A stretch of 64,000 bases of DNA from NCBI GenBank assembly GCA_035934385.1, contig DASYXY010000068.1:53291-117290 (forward strand). Direction: 5' to 3'. Position numbers and translations under genes: made by a program. Source of the DNA: CF-118 sp035934385. Lineage in GTDB: Bacteria; Chloroflexota; Dormibacteria; Dormibacterales; Dormibacteraceae. Positions within the stretch are counted from its first letter, which is position 1. Every line of letters starts with the position of its first letter. The notes beneath the pieces were generated by a model that saw only the letters and a list, made by a program, of their open reading frames with translations, did no database searches and was not told where the DNA came from. Of the stretch, positions 1 to 7,871 are shown one piece after another.

Positions 1-39
1 GTCGAGCAGAAAGGTCCTGAGCGGGTGGTCGTTCGCTGA
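1..39 (+). CDS. purM: PurM C-terminal end (partial)
   Basis: Frame 1 is open from the first base and ends at the TGA at 37-39. The twelve codons read VEQKGPERVVVR, which resembles the C-terminus of phosphoribosylformylglycinamidine cyclo-ligase (E. coli PurM ends in a similar acidic-RVV pattern). PurM makes AIR in step 5 of purine synthesis. The next gene is purN, as in many purMN operons, and the two overlap by four bases. The assignment rests on this short tail and on context. Confidence 0.6.
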   Translation, partial: VEQKGPERVVVR

Positions 40-608
40 AACTGGGAGTCTGCGTCTCGGGTGAGGGCACCAACCTGCGCAACCTTGTCGAGCGCGGGTT
101 TGACGTGGTCGCCGTGGCCACCAACCGGCAGTCGTGTGGGGGTGCCGCGTTCGCCCGCGAGCGAAGCATCCCGCTGGCGGAACTGTCGCAGAAGGAATTC
201 ACGTCGATCGAGCAGCGCGACTCGGCGATGCGCGACTTCTTCCTCAAGCACGGCGTCCAGCTCGTCGTCGATGCGGGCTACGACCGCGTGCACTCGGCGC
301 CGTTCCTCGAAGCGTTTCGCGAGCGGATCATCAACGTCCACCCGTCGCTGCTCCCCGCCTTCGCGGGTGGCATGGATGCGGTCGAGCAGGCGCTGGCGGC
401 GGGCGTGAGTGCGACAGGCGCCACCGTGCACGTCGTCACGGACGCGCTCGACGCAGGGCCGATCCTGCTCCAGGAATCGGTGGAGATCCTGCCCGGCGAC
501 ACTGTCGAAACGCTTCGTCGACGGGTGCACGAGGTCGAGTACCGTTTGCTACCAGCAGCGATCCGTTTGATGGAGGCCAGGATTGCCAAGAGCTCTGCTG
601 TCGGTTAG
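36..608 (+). CDS. purN: Phosphoribosylglycinamide formyltransferase PurN
   Basis: PurN transfers the formyl group of 10-formyl-THF to GAR, step 3 of purine synthesis in the cytoplasm. The N-terminus has the family pattern V-x-V-S-G-x-G-T-N-L, and INVHPSLLPAF carries the catalytic-site His followed by the SLLP loop. The C-terminal GATVHVV..DAGPILLQ segment is also typical. The frame has no ATG, GTG or TTG upstream of the essential first strand. The in-frame CTG at 36, inside the CTGA overlap with purM, gives a normal N-terminus (M-K-L-G-V-C-V-S-G). The GTG at 105 would remove the first strand and the substrate loop. The gene overlaps purH by 26 bases. Function is sure; the CTG start is inferred. 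Confidence 0.88.
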   Translation: MKLGVCVSGEGTNLRNLVERGFDVVAVATNRQSCGGAAFARERSIPLAELSQKEFTSIEQRDSAMRDFFLKHGVQLVVDAGYDRVHSAPFLEAFRERIINVHPSLLPAFAGGMDAVEQALAAGVSATGATVHVVTDALDAGPILLQESVEILPGDTVETLRRRVHEVEYRLLPAAIRLMEARIAKSSAVG

Positions 609-2109
609 CGACAAGACAGGACTCGCAGGCTTCGCGCGCGGGCTCCACCGCCTCGGGTTCGAGCTGTTCGCCACCGGCAGCACCTTGCAGACGCTTTCCG
701 ACGCGGCAATCGACGCGAAGCCGGTGTCTGACCTCACCGGGTTTCCTGAGATCCTGAACGGCCGCGTCAAGACCCTCCACCCGGGCGTGCACGCCGGGCT
801 GCTCGCTCGCCGCGACATGCCGGAGCACATCGAGACGCTGCGCATCCACGGGCTCAAGGAGATCGACCTCCTCTGCTGCAACCTCTATCCGTTCGTCGAG
901 ACGGTCGGCCGGCCGGACGTCACGTTCGAGGAGGCGATCGAGCAGATCGACGTCGGCGGACCGGCGATGATCCGCGCCGCGGCCAAAAACCACGAGTCGG
1001 TGGTGGTGGTCGTCCGGCCCGAGCGCTACAGCGAGATCCTCGACGAGCTCCATGCCGGCGGGCCCGACCAGCCCGCCCGGCGCCGCCTGGCCGCCGAGGC
1101 CTACGCGCACACCGCGGCCTATGACTCGTGGATCGCCGCGTACCTGCGGGGTCCGGAGTCCCCTGGCTTCGCAACCGAGATCTCGTTCGCCGGTCGCCTC
1201 GCCCAGCCGCTGAAGTACGGCGAGAACGAGCACCAGCCCGCCGCGTTCTACAGGTACGGTCCCGATCCGGGCGGCATGGGTGGCGCGCGCCAGCTCCAGG
1301 GCAAGGAGCTCGGCTTCAACAACATCCAGGACGCCGCGGCGGGCATCCAGCTCGTGAGCGATTACAGCTCGCCGGCTGCGGCGATCATCAAGCACACCAA
1401 CCCTTGCGGCCTGGCGGTCGCGGACAGCATCAGCGTCGCGTATCGCATGGCTTACGAGTGCGACAAGGTCAGCGCCTTCGGCGGAATCGTCGCGGTGAAC
1501 CGGCCGCTCGACCGCGACACGGCCGAGCAGATCGTGCAGATCGTGACCCACGTCGTCATCGCGCCTGAGGTCTACGACGAGGCGCTCGAGGTGCTCGCGC
1601 GACGCAAGACGATGATCGTGCTCGTCGCCGAACCCACCAAGCACGTCCTGCTCGACTACGACGTGCGCTCGGTGTCAGGCGGCTTCCTGGTGCAGGCGTG
1701 GGACCGGGGCGGCTTCGACCGCGGGTCGTGCGCGGTGCCCACGAGGCGCGTGCCGACCGAGGCGGAGTGGGAACAGCTTGCCTATGCGTGGATCGCGGTC
1801 AAGCATGTGAAATCGAACGCGATCGTCATGTTCAAGAACGGCTCGGCCGTCGGCGTCGGCGCGGGCCAGATGTCCCGAGTGGAAGCGGTGCAGATCGCGG
1901 CGCATCGAGCCGGTGATCGTGCGCGCGCCGCCGTGATGGCGTCCGACGCGTTCTTCCCGTTTCCAGACGGGCTGGAGGTGGGCATCCGCGCGGGTGTGAC
2001 TGCGGTCATCCAGCCGGGCGGCTCGTTGAAGGATCTCGAGGTGACGGCCGCCGCAGACGCGGCAGGCATCGCCATGGTCATGACTGGGCGCCGCCACTTC
2101 AAGCACTAA
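583..2109 (+). CDS. purH: Bifunctional AICAR formyltransferase / IMP cyclohydrolase
   Basis: PurH catalyses the last two steps of IMP synthesis. At 508 residues it is full length. The N-terminal MGS-like IMP cyclohydrolase domain (about 1-190) shows LLSVSDKTG, ATGST and GRVKTLHP. The C-terminal AICAR transformylase shows the catalytic KHTNPCG, then SAFGGIVA, and VKHVKSNAIV with GVGAGQMSR. The start is TTG at 583, inside purN, and gives the expected short MPRALLSVSDKTG leader. It is the last gene of the purMNH run and is followed directly by a strong hairpin. Confidence 0.95.
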   Translation: MPRALLSVSDKTGLAGFARGLHRLGFELFATGSTLQTLSDAAIDAKPVSDLTGFPEILNGRVKTLHPGVHAGLLARRDMPEHIETLRIHGLKEIDLLCCNLYPFVETVGRPDVTFEEAIEQIDVGGPAMIRAAAKNHESVVVVVRPERYSEILDELHAGGPDQPARRRLAAEAYAHTAAYDSWIAAYLRGPESPGFATEISFAGRLAQPLKYGENEHQPAAFYRYGPDPGGMGGARQLQGKELGFNNIQDAAAGIQLVSDYSSPAAAIIKHTNPCGLAVADSISVAYRMAYECDKVSAFGGIVAVNRPLDRDTAEQIVQIVTHVVIAPEVYDEALEVLARRKTMIVLVAEPTKHVLLDYDVRSVSGGFLVQAWDRGGFDRGSCAVPTRRVPTEAEWEQLAYAWIAVKHVKSNAIVMFKNGSAVGVGAGQMSRVEAVQIAAHRAGDRARAAVMASDAFFPFPDGLEVGIRAGVTAVIQPGGSLKDLEVTAAADAAGIAMVMTGRRHFKH

Positions 2110-2112
2110 ATG

Positions 2113-2142
2113 GCGCGGGGAAGGACGCCTGTCCTCCCGCGC
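2113..2142 (+). terminator. Hairpin after purH, probable terminator
   Basis: A 12-base-pair GC-rich stem with a 2-base bulge and a GCCT loop begins four bases after the purH stop. A second hairpin (GGCCGGA, loop, TCCGGCC) lies at 2200-2218 and is followed by only two T. Neither has a proper U tract, so these are terminator-like by position and stability only. I see nothing else in the 146-base gap. Confidence 0.5.
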
Positions 2143-2255
2143 GGGACCCCCTCCGGCCAACTGCCACGCCGCGCGCTCGCGGTAGACGCGCTTGGAGACG
2201 GCCGGAATGAATCCGGCCTTGGGCTCCACTTCGCTCAATTATTTAAGCTCGACGC

Positions 2256-2684
2256 ATGGGGCAGATCCCCTCAGACATGACGGCCTTCAACCGGCAGATC
2301 ATCGAGGAGTTTCGCGCGACCAAGGGTCAGCTCAGCGGTCGCATGGCCGGCCGCCAGCTGCTGCTGCTGACGACCACGGGCGCACGGACCGGGGAGCCTC
2401 GCACCGCCGTGGTCGGATATCGGAAGTCTGGCGCCGTCTTTGTCGTGATCGCGTCCGACAACGGCGCGGCCGCGCATCCCGCCTGGTACGTGAACTTGCT
2501 CGCGAATCCTAATGCGACCGTCGAGGTCGGCCCCGAGAGGCTGAACGTTCGCGCCCGAACGCTCAAGGGCAAGGAACGCGACCGGCTGGGCAAGCTGGTC
2601 GAGTATCTGGAGCTTCAGCAGAAGCTGACGGAGCGCAAGATTCCCGTGGTCGCGCTGGAGCCGCTCAAATCGGGCAAGGCGTGA
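2256..2684 (+). CDS. F420/deazaflavin-type nitroreductase family protein
   Basis: 142 residues, the usual size of the Ddn / DUF385 split beta-barrel family (FDOR-A), which reduces nitro compounds, quinones or enones with F420H2. Diagnostic segments are LLLLTTTGARTGEPRTAVVGY and the HPAWYVNLLANP motif, followed by a conserved V-E-V strand. The ATG at 2256 precedes the N-terminal helix. The gene ends in a GTGA that runs into a small Cys-rich ORF and then an aminotransferase, so the three are probably co-transcribed. F420 use is inferred from the family; another deazaflavin or a flavin cannot be excluded. Confidence 0.85.
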   Translation: MGQIPSDMTAFNRQIIEEFRATKGQLSGRMAGRQLLLLTTTGARTGEPRTAVVGYRKSGAVFVVIASDNGAAAHPAWYVNLLANPNATVEVGPERLNVRARTLKGKERDRLGKLVEYLELQQKLTERKIPVVALEPLKSGKA

Positions 2685-2713
2685 GCTTCGCGGGGGAACG
2701 TCCCGAGCACCAC

Positions 2714-2854
2714 ATGAAGAAGACGCGCGTGGAGCGTCCGCGGGTCACGTGCGGCACATGCCGGATGTTCGACGGCACCACGTGGTGTCGACACTGGAAC
2801 TTTCACACGACCGCCGAATCTCCGCCGTGCCGCTTCTACAAGGCGAAGGCATGA
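2714..2854 (+). CDS. Small four-cysteine protein
   Basis: A 46-residue ORF with Cys13-x2-Cys16-x8-Cys25-x13-Cys39, aromatic residues (WCRHWNFH) and a PPCRFYK end. The spacing suggests a small zinc ribbon or another metal knuckle. It ends in an ATGA overlap with the aminotransferase start at 2851, so it is translationally coupled. An in-frame GTG at 2681, overlapping the nitroreductase stop as GTGA, would add eleven residues and is an equally good start. I do not recognise the family. The tight overlaps and Cys pattern argue that it is a real gene. Confidence 0.6.
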   Translation: MKKTRVERPRVTCGTCRMFDGTTWCRHWNFHTTAESPPCRFYKAKA

Positions 2855-3909
2855 CGTTCGCCGAGGCGCGCTCGGGCTTCCCGGTGCTCGAGCGTTACGC
2901 GTACCTCAACGCGGGCTCGGTCGGCCCGCTGTCGCGGCGAACGGCCGAGGCGATGCACGCCGTCCAGTCCCACGGACTCGAACACGGGCGCGGCTCGATG
3001 GCCGCATTCGAGGCAAGCACAGCCCAGGAGACCGCGTTGCGCGAGAGCCTGGCGGCGCTGATCAACGTGCCCGCCGACAGGCTGCTGCTCACGACCTCCA
3101 CGACAGAGGGCTGCAACCTGGTCGTCACGGGGATGGACCTCGGCCCTGACGACGAGGTCGTCACGACCGACGCTGAACACCCGGGTCTGATGCTGCCGCT
3201 GGAGGCGTCTGGCGCGAAGATCAAGAAGGCGCGCGTGACCGAGCTCCCCGCAAGCGAGGCGCTCGAAGCGATCACAGCGGAGGTCACTCCATCCACGCGG
3301 CTCATCGCGCTGTCCCACGTGCTCTGGCTCAACGGCCACGTGATGCCGCTGGCCGACATCAAGAGGGTGACGGGCCTGCCGTTGCTGGTCGACGGGGCGC
3401 AGTCGGTGGGCGCGATCCCCGTCGATGCCTCGGTCGCCGACTGGTACACCGTTTCGGGGCAGAAATGGCTTTGCGGGCCGGAAACGACGGGCGCGCTTTA
3501 CGTCGCGGATCCCGAGGGCCTCAAACCGCGGATGAAGCACTACTTCGCGTCGGTGCGGACCGACGCCACGCGACTCGCGGTTGTCCATCTCGGCCACGAG
3601 CTCGTGGCGGGCCTCAAAGCCGCAGTCGCCGATCAGCCGGAGTGGGGATTCCGGCGCGCCGCCGAGCTCGTAGCCCTTTGCCGCGAGGCGCTCATCCGTG
3701 CCGGCTTCGACGTCCGAACCGAGGCCGGGCACAGCACGCTCGTCTCGTTCCGGGCGCCGGGTGAGCCGGTCGAGGTCGTGAAGGCCGCTTACGATCGCGG
3801 CGTCGTGATCCGCTACCTACCCGACGGTTGGTTGCGCGCGTCGGTTGGATGGTGGAACGACGAAAGCGACATCCAGCGCCTGGTGGCCGCGCTTCCAGCT
3901 CCGGGATAA
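2851..3909 (+). CDS. Class V PLP-dependent aminotransferase
   Basis: 352 residues of the aminotransferase V / cysteine desulfurase fold. The N-terminus reads YAYLNAGSVGPLS. The central part has LLVDGAQSVGAIPVD, with the Asp and Gln that contact PLP, and the Schiff-base Lys is K205 in VSGQKWLCGP. The closest general type is the isopenicillin-N-epimerase-like / selenocysteine-lyase-like group. A desulfurase-type active-site Cys loop is not evident, so the substrate is unknown. A longer frame starts at 2749, but ATG 2851 fits the family N-terminus and overlaps the small Cys gene by four bases. Confidence 0.85.
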   Translation: MTFAEARSGFPVLERYAYLNAGSVGPLSRRTAEAMHAVQSHGLEHGRGSMAAFEASTAQETALRESLAALINVPADRLLLTTSTTEGCNLVVTGMDLGPDDEVVTTDAEHPGLMLPLEASGAKIKKARVTELPASEALEAITAEVTPSTRLIALSHVLWLNGHVMPLADIKRVTGLPLLVDGAQSVGAIPVDASVADWYTVSGQKWLCGPETTGALYVADPEGLKPRMKHYFASVRTDATRLAVVHLGHELVAGLKAAVADQPEWGFRRAAELVALCREALIRAGFDVRTEAGHSTLVSFRAPGEPVEVVKAAYDRGVVIRYLPDGWLRASVGWWNDESDIQRLVAALPAPG

Positions 3910-3914
3910 GGGAG

Positions 3915-5366
3915 TTACGCGGCCTCGAGCTCCGGAGCGGCGTCGTCCTCGACGGGCGCCGGCCGCATTGCCCGCGCCGGACGCATGATCGTCATCGCGA
4001 GCACGAGGGCCACGGCGACGGCCGCGGCGGCCATCACAAAGCCGATCTGGTAGCCGCTCACCAACGCTGAGCGAAGCGTTTCGCCGTGCGCGATCAGGTC
4101 GCGCGCGTGGTTGGTGGCCACGGTGCCGACCGCTGCCAGCCCGAGCGCGCCGCCGACCTGCATTGTCGCGTTGCTGAATCCGGACGCCAGGCCGGCTTGC
4201 CGCGGGCCGATCTCCGACATCGAGATGGTCAACAGGGGCAGAAACGACATCCCGCCTCCGAGGCCAAGCAGGACGTAGGCAGCGAGCAGCCATGGGAAGT
4301 AACCGGCGTGGTCATCGGCAAAGCCGAGAAGCCCGAGCGCAACGACTATCGTCGGCAATCCGAGCAGCAGGACGTTGCGCGGACCCACACGCGCCATCAG
4401 CCGGGCCGTGACGCCGGCCGAGAGCACGCCAAGCGTGACGGTCACAGGCAGGAACGCCAGCCCGATTTCGAGTGCGTCATAGCCGCGGATGTGCTGCAGG
4501 TAGAGGACGCCGATGAAGAACGAGGTCGAGATGCCTGTGAACACGAAGGCCCGCGCGAGGGTCGCGCTGGTCAGCGTGCGAATCCGCAGCACGCCCAGCG
4601 GCAGGATCGGGTTCCGAACCCACGCCTCGTAAGCGACGAAAACAGCGAGCAGGGCAAGCGCGCCGCCGCCGAATTCGAGGGTGTGGACCGAAGCCCAGCC
4701 GTAGTCCGCGGCGGTGACGATGCCGTAGATCCCGAGCATCAGCGCCGCGGTGACGAGCACCGCGCCCACGACGTCGATTCCCTCGCGGAAGCCGGCGCCC
4801 TCGTTCTCACGAATCAGCCATGAGCCCAGCAGGATGGTTACGACCCCGACAGGGAGGTTGATGAAGAAGATCCAGTGCCAGTTGACGTACTGGGTGATCA
4901 AGCCGCCCAGGAGAAGCCCAAGCGAGCCGCCGCCGGCGATCACAAGCGTGAACACGCTCATGGCTTGCGCGCGCTCGGCCGGAAGCTGGAACTCCGTGAT
5001 GATGATCGCGATGATCACCCCCGCCGAAAGCGAGGCGCCGAGTCCCTGCAGGAAGCGTCCGACGATGAGGCTGGCCGCGTCGGGCGCGAAGCCCGTGCCG
5101 ATCGATGCGACGGTGAAGACGTAGACCCCCGCCAGGAACACGAGACGGCGGCCGAACAGGTCGCCCAGGCGTCCGGCCAGCAGCAGGAAGCTGCCGTACG
5201 CGATCAGGTAGGCGTTGACCACCCACGTCAGGTCGGCCTGGCTGAAGCCGAGGTCGCGCTGAATGTAGGGCAGGGCCACGTTCACGATCGTGGTGTCGAG
5301 CATGATCATCAGCTGCCCGAAGCAGACGATGACCAGGGCTACCCAGCGTCGAAGGTTGGAATTCAT
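3915..5366 (-). CDS. DHA2-family MFS drug exporter (EmrB/QacA type)
   Basis: 483 residues with about 14 hydrophobic segments. The N-terminal LDTTIVNVALPYIQRDL and the loop motif GRLGDLFGRRLVF are DHA2 hallmarks, as is a conserved AGGGSLGLLLGG motif C. It should export drugs or other amphiphiles by proton antiport. ATG 5366 is preceded by GGGAGG at a good distance; an upstream in-frame start at 5405 is not needed. It is divergent from a MarR regulator with a palindromic operator between them, so it is probably repressed by that protein. Confidence 0.92.
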   Translation of the reverse strand: MNSNLRRWVALVIVCFGQLMIMLDTTIVNVALPYIQRDLGFSQADLTWVVNAYLIAYGSFLLLAGRLGDLFGRRLVFLAGVYVFTVASIGTGFAPDAASLIVGRFLQGLGASLSAGVIIAIIITEFQLPAERAQAMSVFTLVIAGGGSLGLLLGGLITQYVNWHWIFFINLPVGVVTILLGSWLIRENEGAGFREGIDVVGAVLVTAALMLGIYGIVTAADYGWASVHTLEFGGGALALLAVFVAYEAWVRNPILPLGVLRIRTLTSATLARAFVFTGISTSFFIGVLYLQHIRGYDALEIGLAFLPVTVTLGVLSAGVTARLMARVGPRNVLLLGLPTIVVALGLLGFADDHAGYFPWLLAAYVLLGLGGGMSFLPLLTISMSEIGPRQAGLASGFSNATMQVGGALGLAAVGTVATNHARDLIAHGETLRSALVSGYQIGFVMAAAAVAVALVLAMTIMRPARAMRPAPVEDDAAPELEAA

Positions 5367-5406
5367 GTCCGCCTCCCGGAATACAACTCGATCAATGACG
5401 ATCACT

Positions 5407-5427
5407 ATAACAGGATCGTTATGATCC
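5407..5427. promoter_or_regulatory. Overlapping palindromes, putative MarR operator
   Basis: ATAAC-N6-GTTAT (5407-5422) overlaps GGATC-N5-GATCC (5413-5427) in the gap between the exporter and marR. An AT-rich palindrome of this size is the usual MarR-dimer site. Its position fits repression of both genes. Confidence 0.6.
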
Positions 5428-5487
5428 TTATTGCATGAATTTCCGGTAAGTTGGGAAGATTAAGAGGCAGTGATAGAATCCATGAAC

Positions 5488-5928
5488 GTGAAGGACGGCG
5501 AGCGCGGGCCTGCGGCGGGCCTGGTTTCGCTGCTTGTCCAGCTCAACAAGGCGATCCACAAGCGCTCCACCGAGGAGATGCTCGGGATGCGGATGAAGGC
5601 CTACATGACCCTGGGCTACATCCATGACCACCCCGGCGCCACCCAGCAGGAGCTGGAGAGCGCTCTGGTCATGGACGCCAACAGCGTCGTCCTGATCCTG
5701 AACGAGCTCGAGGCGAAGCAGTTTTCGATCCGCCGGCGCGACCCCCAGGACAGGCGGCGCCACATCCTGGAGATGACCGCGGCCGGGCGCCACGCCCTGG
5801 AGCGAGCCGACAAGGCGCGCGAGAGCCTCGAAGCCGAGATGCTGGCCACGCTGGCGCCGGACGAGCGCAAGACGCTGCGCAAGCTCGTCGAGCGCGTGCT
5901 CGAGAACCTGCTCCAGCCGGTTTCCTAG
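5488..5928 (+). CDS. MarR-family transcriptional regulator
   Basis: A winged-helix MarR protein of about 147 residues. TQQELESALVMDANSVVLILNELEAK is the HTH, and RRRDPQDRRRHILEMTAAG is the beta wing with the D-x-R-D/R-R pattern. It probably controls the divergent MFS exporter. Start choice: TAGAAT at 5474-5479 is a good -10 box lying eight bases before GTG 5488, the same geometry as other apparently leaderless genes here. GTG 5470 and ATG 5482 are in the same frame but would lie before the transcription start implied by that box. Confidence 0.88.
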   Translation: MKDGERGPAAGLVSLLVQLNKAIHKRSTEEMLGMRMKAYMTLGYIHDHPGATQQELESALVMDANSVVLILNELEAKQFSIRRRDPQDRRRHILEMTAAGRHALERADKARESLEAEMLATLAPDERKTLRKLVERVLENLLQPVS

Positions 5929-5941
5929 TCCCGACTCGGCT

Positions 5942-7105
5942 CTAGTTCAGCCGCTCCACGATCATGGCCATGCCCTGGCCGCCGCCCACGCACATCGTCT
6001 CGAGCCCGAACGTCTTGTCCTTCTCGCGCAGGCCGTTCAGCAGCGTGCAGAGGATGCGCGCGCCGGTCATGCCGAACGGGTGGCCGAGCGCGATGGCGCC
6101 GCCGTGCGGGTTGAGCTTGTCGCTGAAGGGGTCAACGCCGATGCCGCGCGCAGATGGGATGACCTGAGCGGCGAAAGCCTCGTTGATCTCGACGATGTCG
6201 ATGTCGTCGATGGTCATCTTGGCGCGCTTGAGCGCCTGCTTCGACGCGTCGATCGGGCCCAGGCCCATGAACTCAGGCTCCAGCGCCGACAGGCCGGTGG
6301 AAACCACGCGGGCAAGCGGCTTGATGCCGAGCTCCTTGGCCCTGCGATCGGACATGACGACCACCGCCGCGGCGCCGTCATTGAGCGGGCAGGCGTTTCC
6401 CGCGGTGACTGTGCCATCCTCGCGGAACGCCGGTTTCAGCGTCGCGAGGACTTCCATCGTGGTGCCCGGCCGCGGGCCGTCGTCCTTGGTGAACATCTCC
6501 CCGTTGGGCAGCGGCACCGGGATGATCTCGCGCTCGAAGAATCCATTGTCGCGCGCGGCCACCGCGGCGGTCTGGCTCTTCACGGCGAAACGGTCCTGCT
6601 CCTCGCGCGTGATCTTCTCGCGCCTGGCCACGTTCTCCGCGGTCTGGCCCATCGCGATGTAGATGTCGGGGTACTCCTCGGTGTTGCCCGGCACCAGTTT
6701 CTGGTTGTAGCTGTCGGGCGGGTCCGGGTACCCGCTTCCATAGCGCGAGACGCACTCGACGCCGACCGAAAGGAACACGTCGCCTTCGCCGGCCTCGATG
6801 GCGTGCGCCGCCATCCGTGTGGTCATCAGAGACGACGAGCAGTAGCGATTCACAGTGACGCCAGGCACGTCGAGGCGCGACAGGATCGACACGACGCGGC
6901 CGATGTTGTGACCCTGCTCGCCGCCGGGGAGCCCGCAGCCGCAAATGAGGTCCTCGATCTGGCTGTGGTCAAGCTCGGGCACCTTGTCGAGCACCTTGTT
7001 GACGACGTAGGCGGCCAGGTCGTCAGGCCGTACGTCAACCAGAGATCCCTTGCGAGCGCGACCGATCGGGGAGCGGCCCAGCGCGACGATGACGGCTTCA
7101 GTCAT
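5942..7105 (-). CDS. Acetyl-CoA C-acyltransferase (thiolase)
   Basis: 387 residues, the normal thiolase length. The nucleophile is Cys89 in VNRYCSSSL, His342 lies in IALGHPFGMTGAR and the acid/base Cys372 in MCVGGGQGMA. NEAFA is also present. It cleaves 3-ketoacyl-CoA in beta-oxidation, or condenses acetyl-CoA. No hydratase or dehydrogenase partner is adjacent, but two acyl-CoA dehydrogenases lie elsewhere in the window. AATAAT lies seven bases upstream of the ATG, fitting a leaderless transcript. Confidence 0.93.
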   Translation of the reverse strand: MTEAVIVALGRSPIGRARKGSLVDVRPDDLAAYVVNKVLDKVPELDHSQIEDLICGCGLPGGEQGHNIGRVVSILSRLDVPGVTVNRYCSSSLMTTRMAAHAIEAGEGDVFLSVGVECVSRYGSGYPDPPDSYNQKLVPGNTEEYPDIYIAMGQTAENVARREKITREEQDRFAVKSQTAAVAARDNGFFEREIIPVPLPNGEMFTKDDGPRPGTTMEVLATLKPAFREDGTVTAGNACPLNDGAAAVVVMSDRRAKELGIKPLARVVSTGLSALEPEFMGLGPIDASKQALKRAKMTIDDIDIVEINEAFAAQVIPSARGIGVDPFSDKLNPHGGAIALGHPFGMTGARILCTLLNGLREKDKTFGLETMCVGGGQGMAMIVERLN

Positions 7106-7136
7106 GACTCGAATTATTACGCCGCCGGGGTCAGCG

Positions 7137-7442
7137 CTATTTCAGGCGGAGCAGGCGGTCGCCGGCGAGCGCGAACGCCAGCAGGGCCAGGAACGTCAGG
7201 GCCATCGCGGCCAGCGCCATCGCCGCCGGCGCGTGGGTCCACTGGCTGAGCACCAGGATCGCGACCAGCAAGGGCAGCCAGATCGCCCCGGCCAGCTCCC
7301 ACCGGCCGACGCTGCGGAACCTCCTTGCCGCGAGCAACTGCTCGCGGGTCAGCGGCTCTTCCGCGTCGAGCGGCTTGAAGATCGTGTACATGCGGGCCCG
7401 CTCGAGGCTCCGAAGGTCCGACTCGCTGCGAGCGGTTGGCAT
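7137..7442 (-). CDS. Small two-helix membrane protein
   Basis: 101 residues: a charged N-terminal half (SLERARMYTIFKPLDAEEPLTREQ) followed by two hydrophobic helices (about 52-67 and 72-93) and a basic end. ATG 7442 follows the stop of the zinc-ribbon gene by 14 bases, so the two are probably co-transcribed. No family is recognised. The same frame runs open further upstream, but that part overlaps the better-supported zinc-ribbon ORF. Confidence 0.6.
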   Translation of the reverse strand: MPTARSESDLRSLERARMYTIFKPLDAEEPLTREQLLAARRFRSVGRWELAGAIWLPLLVAILVLSQWTHAPAAMALAAMALTFLALLAFALAGDRLLRLK

Positions 7443-7456
7443 CGCTCGAGCTGATC

Positions 7457-7789
7457 CTACGACCGCGGTCTCCTCGTGGCTGCCGTTTTGCGAGGAGCGG
7501 CCTTCGGCTTGGGTTTCGGCTTCGGCTTTGGCTTTGGCTGCGGCGCCGGTTCCGCCGCGGCTTCGGCTTCGGCCGGTGCGGCCTCTTGCACGGCCTCGAC
7601 TTCCTCGACCTTCGGCTTCGGCGGCCCGATGGTGCTGGAAATCGTCCGGTGGCACGTCTCGCACTCCACGTTCGTGCGCACCAGGCCGCCAAGCTGCCGC
7701 TCCTCGCGTCGCAGGGTGCGCGAACGCTGGCAGAACGGGCAGTAGCCGACCTCGGTCGTGACCGTGACGTGAACGCCCGGCGTCTTCAT
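7457..7789 (-). CDS. Zinc-ribbon protein with Lys-Pro tail
   Basis: 110 residues. The N-terminal part has CPFC (17-20) and CETC (43-46), a four-Cys zinc ribbon. It is followed by an acidic Ala/Glu segment and then a run of alternating Lys-Pro and a basic end (PRKTAATRRPRS) resembling histone-H1-like or nucleic-acid-binding tails. The repeat comes from a tandem GGCTTC/GGCTTT-type DNA repeat near 7500-7545 (plus strand). TACCGT eight bases before the ATG fits a leaderless start. Function unknown; nucleic-acid binding is an inference. Confidence 0.65.
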   Translation of the reverse strand: MKTPGVHVTVTTEVGYCPFCQRSRTLRREERQLGGLVRTNVECETCHRTISSTIGPPKPKVEEVEAVQEAAPAEAEAAAEPAPQPKPKPKPKPKPKAAPRKTAATRRPRS

Positions 7790-7808
7790 CTCGATCTACG
7801 GTAGCTGA

Positions 7809-7814
7809 TAAACT
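7809..7814 (+). promoter_or_regulatory. -10 box of the pyrimidine operon
   Basis: TAAACT, a good -10 match. It would start transcription near 7821, just upstream of the PyrR-type hairpin, and leave a leader of about 50 bases. No clear -35 is visible. Confidence 0.5.
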
Positions 7815-7830
7815 TCGGCGGAAGCCCGCA

Positions 7831-7862
7831 CCTTTAAGTCCGGCACGGTGATGCCGGGAAGG
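7831..7862 (+). ncRNA. PyrR-binding RNA hairpin masking the pyrB Shine-Dalgarno
   Basis: Upper stem CCGGCA/TGCCGG (7840-7845 with 7852-7857) closes a hexaloop CGGTGA, which matches the CNGNGA loop described for PyrR binding sites. The 5' side carries TTTAA (7833-7837), the conserved bulge element. The lower stem CCTT (7831-7834) pairs with AAGG (7859-7862), which is part of the AAGGAGG of pyrB. PyrR bound with UMP would therefore hide the ribosome binding site. This is the translational-repression design known from mycobacteria rather than Bacillus-type attenuation. The regulator pyrR is in the same operon. Confidence 0.82.
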
Positions 7863-7871
7863 AGGCAACCG

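Noticed and set aside
436..1644. 402-residue open frame on the minus strand opposite purN/purH
   Set aside because: Antisense shadow of a high-GC gene; Arg/Asp/His/Val-biased composition, no motif, and purN and purH are certain. The same applies to the long minus-strand frames opposite carAB (10175-11374 and 12191-13309).
6080..7249. 389-residue plus-strand frame opposite the thiolase
   Set aside because: Antisense shadow; Arg/Gly/Ala-rich with no recognisable domain, while the thiolase has all catalytic residues.
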